In this document: piece after piece, positions 60,977-64,000 of the stretch
Numbering within the stretch: the stretch's first letter is position 1
Layout: each line of letters starts with the position of its first letter
DNA from: Lacrimispora saccharolytica
GTDB taxonomy: Bacteria; Bacillota; Clostridia; Lachnospirales; Lachnospiraceae
Direction: 5' to 3'
DNA: 64,000 nt
NCBI GenBank assembly: GCA_016899975.1
Contig: JACJJN010000002.1
Location: forward strand, 62,001 to 126,000
Position numbers and translations under genes: made by a program
Notes under the pieces: generated by a model
Databases searched by the model: none
What the model was told of the DNA's origin: nothing
What the model saw: only the letters and a program-made list of their open reading frames with translations

Positions 60977-62293
60977 ATGGAACAGTTATCATTGTTTGAT
61001 CAGGCCGGGGATCTCGGCGCGCCTCTTGCCAGCCGTCTGCGTCCTCAGTCACTGGATGAATTTGTGGGCCAGAAGCATCTGCTCGGCGAGGGGAGGATGC
61101 TGCGCCAGCTCATCGAGAGAGATCAGATTTCTTCCATGATTTTCTGGGGACCTCCGGGTGTGGGCAAGACGACATTGGCAAGGATCATTGCCCGGAGAAC
61201 GAGAGCGGAGTTTATCGATTTCAGCGCCGTCACCAGCGGAATCCGGGAGATCCGCCAGGTGATGGAACAGGCGGAGAACAGCAGAAAGATGGGAATGCGC
61301 ACCGTTGTGTTTGTGGACGAGATCCATCGCTTCAACAAAGCACAGCAGGATGCGTTCCTTCCGTTTGTGGAAAAGGGGAGCATTCTTCTGATCGGGGCTA
61401 CCACGGAGAACCCGTCTTTTGAGATCAATGCGGCGCTTCTTTCCAGATGCCGTGTGTTTGTGCTGAAAGAACTGACGGAGCAGGAGATCATGGAACTGTT
61501 GGAGCATGCACTGTCAAATCCCAGAGGATACGGAAACCAGAGGATCGGGATCACCAGACAGCAGCTGGCTGCGATCGCGGCTTTTTCCAACGGAGACGCC
61601 AGAACGGCGCTCAACACCCTGGAGATGGCGGTGATGAACGGTGAGATCACCCCGGAAGAAATCCGGATCACCGACGCGGTGATGGAGCAGTGCATTACCA
61701 GAAAGTCCCTTCTGTATGATAAAAATGGGGAAGAGCACTATAATCTCATCTCTGCGCTCCACAAATCCATGCGGAACAGCGATCCCGATGCCGCGATCTA
61801 CTGGCTGATGCGGATGCTGGAGGGCGGAGAAGATCCGCTGTATATTGCGCGCCGCCTGATCCGTTTCGCCAGCGAAGATGTGGGAATTGCGGACAGCCAG
61901 GCGCTGCAGGTGGCGGTGGCGGCTTACCAGGCATGCCATTTCAACGGGATGCCGGAGTGTGATGTGAATCTGGTTCATGCCGTGACTTATCTTTCCCTTG
62001 CGCCAAAATCCAACGCTCTGTACCGTGCCTGTGAGGAATGCAAGGCGGATGTAAAGCAGCGAAGGGCGGAGCCTGTGCCGCTGTGGCTGCGCAATGCCCC
62101 CACCGGGCTGATGAAACAGCTTCATTACGGGGAAGGATATGAGTATGCCCACAATACGGAGGAGAAGCTGACGCATATGCAGTGTATGCCGGAGGGAATG
62201 GAGAAGGTCAGATATTACCGGCCGGACGGACAGGGAAAAGAAAAGGAAGCGAAGCAGAGGCTGGAAGAAATCATGGAATTCCGGAACAAGTAA
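60977..62293 (+). CDS. rarA: Replication-associated recombination protein A (RarA/MgsA)
   Basis: The 438-residue AAA ATPase has LASRLRPQSLDEFVGQKHLLG in part near the start, Walker A GPPGVGKTT (about 55-63), Walker B VVFVDEIHRFN (about 109-119), sensor 1 GATTENPSFE, and the C-terminal tetramerisation region with LMRMLEGGEDPLYIARRLI in part. RarA acts at stalled replication forks. AAGGAGAGG precedes ATG 60977. The start MEQLSLFDQ resembles the beta-clamp-binding QL-SLF peptide seen at the N-terminus of several replication proteins. Confidence 0.94.
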   Translation: MEQLSLFDQAGDLGAPLASRLRPQSLDEFVGQKHLLGEGRMLRQLIERDQISSMIFWGPPGVGKTTLARIIARRTRAEFIDFSAVTSGIREIRQVMEQAENSRKMGMRTVVFVDEIHRFNKAQQDAFLPFVEKGSILLIGATTENPSFEINAALLSRCRVFVLKELTEQEIMELLEHALSNPRGYGNQRIGITRQQLAAIAAFSNGDARTALNTLEMAVMNGEITPEEIRITDAVMEQCITRKSLLYDKNGEEHYNLISALHKSMRNSDPDAAIYWLMRMLEGGEDPLYIARRLIRFASEDVGIADSQALQVAVAAYQACHFNGMPECDVNLVHAVTYLSLAPKSNALYRACEECKADVKQRRAEPVPLWLRNAPTGLMKQLHYGEGYEYAHNTEEKLTHMQCMPEGMEKVRYYRPDGQGKEKEAKQRLEEIMEFRNK

Positions 62294-62308
62294 TATTCGG
62301 ATATGCTT

Positions 62309-62333
62309 TAGAGCGTGTTTGAAAATTTATTCC
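62309..62333 (+). repeat. Short dispersed motif TAGAGCGTG-TTGAAAATT, copy at the rarA end
   Basis: This 25-mer matches the minus strand of 9762-9786 at 23 of 25 positions. It lies 16 bp after rarA; a weaker relative precedes rarA at 60926-60945. Confidence 0.5.
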
Positions 62334-62339
62334 TGAAAT

Positions 62340-62561
62340 CTATTCTTTCAGCATCACCTTGCGATGAAAAATATCCAGATCAGGCATTCCTTCGAAAAAC
62401 CATTTCTGCATTTGTTCGGAATAACGGATCAGTACCGGAACCCAGACCTGGCGCACGGACAGATACAGATACTGTCCGGAAACCACGGGAATCTGTTTTC
62501 TGCCGTACGCCTGTATGAGAACTACCTGATTGTTTTTGTCTAAAACCAAGATTCCAGTCAT
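62340..62561 (-). CDS. Small protein, possibly DUF5348-like
   Basis: The 73-residue protein (LVLDKNNQVVLIQAYGRKQIPV, in part, then VWVPVLIRYSEQMQKWFFEGMPDLD) has the look of a short beta-rich DUF5348-type domain, which is only a weak resemblance. A GGGGG site lies upstream of the start. No function can be given. It lies downstream of, and possibly with, the DUF4130 gene on the same strand, with a hairpin between. Confidence 0.45.
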   Translation of the reverse strand: MTGILVLDKNNQVVLIQAYGRKQIPVVSGQYLYLSVRQVWVPVLIRYSEQMQKWFFEGMPDLDIFHRKVMLKE

Positions 62562-62587
62562 ATGGATACCCCCTTATTTTGAAAATG

Positions 62588-62628
62588 ACAGGAACGTGGA
62601 TCGAGTGTTGTCTGTTCCATGTTCCTGT
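62588..62628 (-). terminator. Hairpin after the DUF4130 gene
   Basis: ACAGGAACGTGGA (62588-62600) pairs with TTCCATGTTCCTGT (62615-62628) with one mismatch. On the minus strand it is followed by CATTTTC. Confidence 0.55.
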
Positions 62629-62703
62629 GGCAACGCTTCACAATATCTCAGGATATGCAGAACGCCGTGAAATGATTCTGAAATGCATACAAAAAATAGG
62701 AAT

Positions 62704-63462
62704 TTACTGAAATTCCGTCATATGTTCCCGCATCCAGAGCGGCAGAAAATTGCGCTGGCACCGGTAATTCTCTCTTGCCTGTATGCTGACGGAGCGGAAA
62801 AACCCTTTCCAAAGTTCCGGATACGGGTCATCCTTCCGGTCAGGAATGCTCAGACGGGAAAATTCTTCCGGATCCAGCCGGGTGAGATAAAAGTCTTCGT
62901 CCTTTGGATGGACAACCGCTGTCCGCCGGTTATCATCGATGATCATCCAATGTTCCGAGGGAAGACGGTCAGCGAAATATGGGGCGGTCAGTGTGAGTAC
63001 GTCGGATCTGGGGGAAATATGGCTGACCAGAACATCGCCGGGAAAGCTGGAAAACCGGATGAATTCCCGGTAATGATGGACTTCGTTGGTCACCCGGCGG
63101 TCAAGCGCGAAAAATTCCATCACAGCAGGTTCCTGCAGCATCTCCAGCGCGCGCCTTCCGTAGGCAAAGCCGTAAAGGAGAAAACGATAGATGATATCCG
63201 GCTTTTCCGGTACGCAGGACATGGCGCAGCTGTAGACCATCTGCCAGGCTTCCGCGGAGATCTTTTTCCAGATGGAGCGTATGACTTTTGAAACTTTTTC
63301 GGAATCCGGCTCTGTATGGATATAATCGCAGAAAAGCTCCGGTTCCAGGACCGGTTCCAGCATCAGGCGGAGGTTCCGGTGTCCAAGCTTGGACGCCCAG
63401 GCGTCATAGATACAGGTCAATATTGCTTCTAGGTTGTTTTCGCAGGTAAAAACGTTCATCAT
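62704..63462 (-). CDS. DUF4130/TIGR03915-type putative DNA repair protein
   Basis: The 252-residue protein begins VFTCENNLEAILTCIYDAWASKLG in part and contains LYGFAYGRRALEMLQEPAV, RRVTNEVHHYREFIRF and PRSDVLTLTAPYFADRLP, the pattern of the TIGR03915 family. It overlaps its usual partner, a radical SAM protein with a helix-hairpin-helix domain, by 4 bp. The pair is annotated as putative DNA modification or repair, but no reaction is established. Position after rarA is suggestive only. C-terminal LPLWMREHM is typical. Confidence 0.85.
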   Translation of the reverse strand: MMNVFTCENNLEAILTCIYDAWASKLGHRNLRLMLEPVLEPELFCDYIHTEPDSEKVSKVIRSIWKKISAEAWQMVYSCAMSCVPEKPDIIYRFLLYGFAYGRRALEMLQEPAVMEFFALDRRVTNEVHHYREFIRFSSFPGDVLVSHISPRSDVLTLTAPYFADRLPSEHWMIIDDNRRTAVVHPKDEDFYLTRLDPEEFSRLSIPDRKDDPYPELWKGFFRSVSIQARENYRCQRNFLPLWMREHMTEFQ

Positions 63463-64000
63463 CCATTCCTTTCTATGTGAAAATCATCAAACAGGGAAAG
63501 CTGACGGCAGGCATCCGGGTGTTCCAGTTCCCAGGATTTCCGGCGGTCTTCTCCGATGAGCTGCCGTGTGATGAAAGCCTCTTCGACGGGGATCCGGTAC
63601 ATCATCTTTCCGCTGCAGGTAATAAAATATTTTGCCCTCTTCAGGACGACTCCTATTTTTTTCAGATGTTCGAATGTCAGACAGGAGGTCCGGCGGCTGT
63701 TTACAATACGCATGGCGGATTTGACACCGATCCCGGGAACTTTCAGAAGTTCGGAATAGTCCGCCCGGTTGATCTCCACCGGAAACAGCTCCAGATGGCG
63801 CAGCGCCCAGTCGCACTTGGGGTCCAGCAGTACATTGAAGCTTGGACGTTCCTCGCTGAGCAGGTCGGATGCCTGAAATCCATAGTAGCGCAGAAGCCAG
63901 TCCGCCTGGTACAGCCGGTGTTCCCGAAGAAGCGGCGGGGGCGTATCGGGAGCGGGAAGTTCCGGGTCTTCGTTCAGTGGGATATAGGCGGAATAAAAGA
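63459..64000 (-). CDS. Putative DNA modification/repair radical SAM protein, C-terminal part (partial)
   Basis: About 180 codons of the C-terminal part are visible. The minus-strand frame enters at the right edge as FYSAYIPLNEDPELPAP, continues LREHRLYQADWLLRYYGF and CDWALRHLELFPVEINR, and then has a helix-hairpin-helix motif (LLKVPGIGVKSAMRIV) for DNA binding. The radical SAM cysteines lie outside the window. The layout matches TIGR03916-type proteins paired with the DUF4130 protein. An ATG inside the frame at 63779 is not the true start. Confidence 0.85.
   Translation of the reverse strand, partial: FYSAYIPLNEDPELPAPDTPPPLLREHRLYQADWLLRYYGFQASDLLSEERPSFNVLLDPKCDWALRHLELFPVEINRADYSELLKVPGIGVKSAMRIVNSRRTSCLTFEHLKKIGVVLKRAKYFITCSGKMMYRIPVEEAFITRQLIGEDRRKSWELEHPDACRQLSLFDDFHIERNG

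Overview
The window looks like a chromosomal segment of a spore-forming gut Firmicute of the Lachnospiraceae type. The signs are strong Shine-Dalgarno sites, consensus TTGACA/TATAAT promoters, CotF-like coat proteins, a GGGtGRT protein paired with a NifU-like protein, a THF riboswitch ahead of folT, PucR-, PadR- and FadR-type regulators, and Agr-like LytTR/GHKL signalling. I cannot support a genus. No rRNA, tRNA, phage, insertion sequence or CRISPR array was seen.

Layout. 1-4.5 kb: the end of a probable glutamate-cysteine ligase, a glutathionylspermidine-synthase-like ATP-grasp enzyme, citrate synthase and a membrane-anchored secreted protein. 4.5-9.6 kb: a NitT/TauT-type ABC pair without a binding protein, then queH-argH and asd. 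9.7-15.9 kb: an aldehyde dehydrogenase overlapping an internally deleted iron alcohol dehydrogenase, a large hairpin repeat, an FNT channel with a structured leader that overlaps topB, and a left-handed beta-helix protein. 16-21.7 kb: an ABC exporter, a broken nucleoside kinase, a GNAT enzyme, the GGGtGRT/NifU-like pair and a second hairpin repeat.

22-42 kb is the carbohydrate region. A perfect promoter drives two tandem substrate-binding lipoproteins, two sugar permeases and an unrecognised membrane protein. They are followed by a cytoplasmic GH74-like enzyme, a chimeric GH31-GH29 reading frame, and, past an NCS2 permease and a PadR/DUF1700 pair, a second, intact GH29 fucosidase. CutC, a transglutaminase-like protein and an M28 peptidase follow. 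GH74, GH31 and GH29 together fit intracellular breakdown of fucosylated xyloglucan-type oligosaccharides; this is inference. No transporter ATPase is present, so a shared one must serve the permeases.

42-64 kb: FolT under a THF riboswitch, a frameshifted nucleoside phosphorylase, a PucR regulator and a divergent URO-D-family gene that have both lost their 5' ends at one junction, a lipid-II/polysaccharide-type flippase, an Agr-like two-component operon with a YhfC intramembrane protease and a DUF3887 lipoprotein, a thioesterase, an SGNH hydrolase, an alanine symporter, an aldose epimerase, an AraC regulator, a FadR-type regulator divergent from an IlvD/Edd dehydratase, two coat proteins, rarA, and the paired DUF4130/radical-SAM putative DNA-repair proteins.

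Two themes stand out. First, at least seven genes at six loci are damaged by deletion, fusion or frameshift, and several retain long open frames that simple gene calling would report as intact. Second, there is a family of long imperfect hairpins whose arms differ in sequence between copies but stay complementary within each copy.
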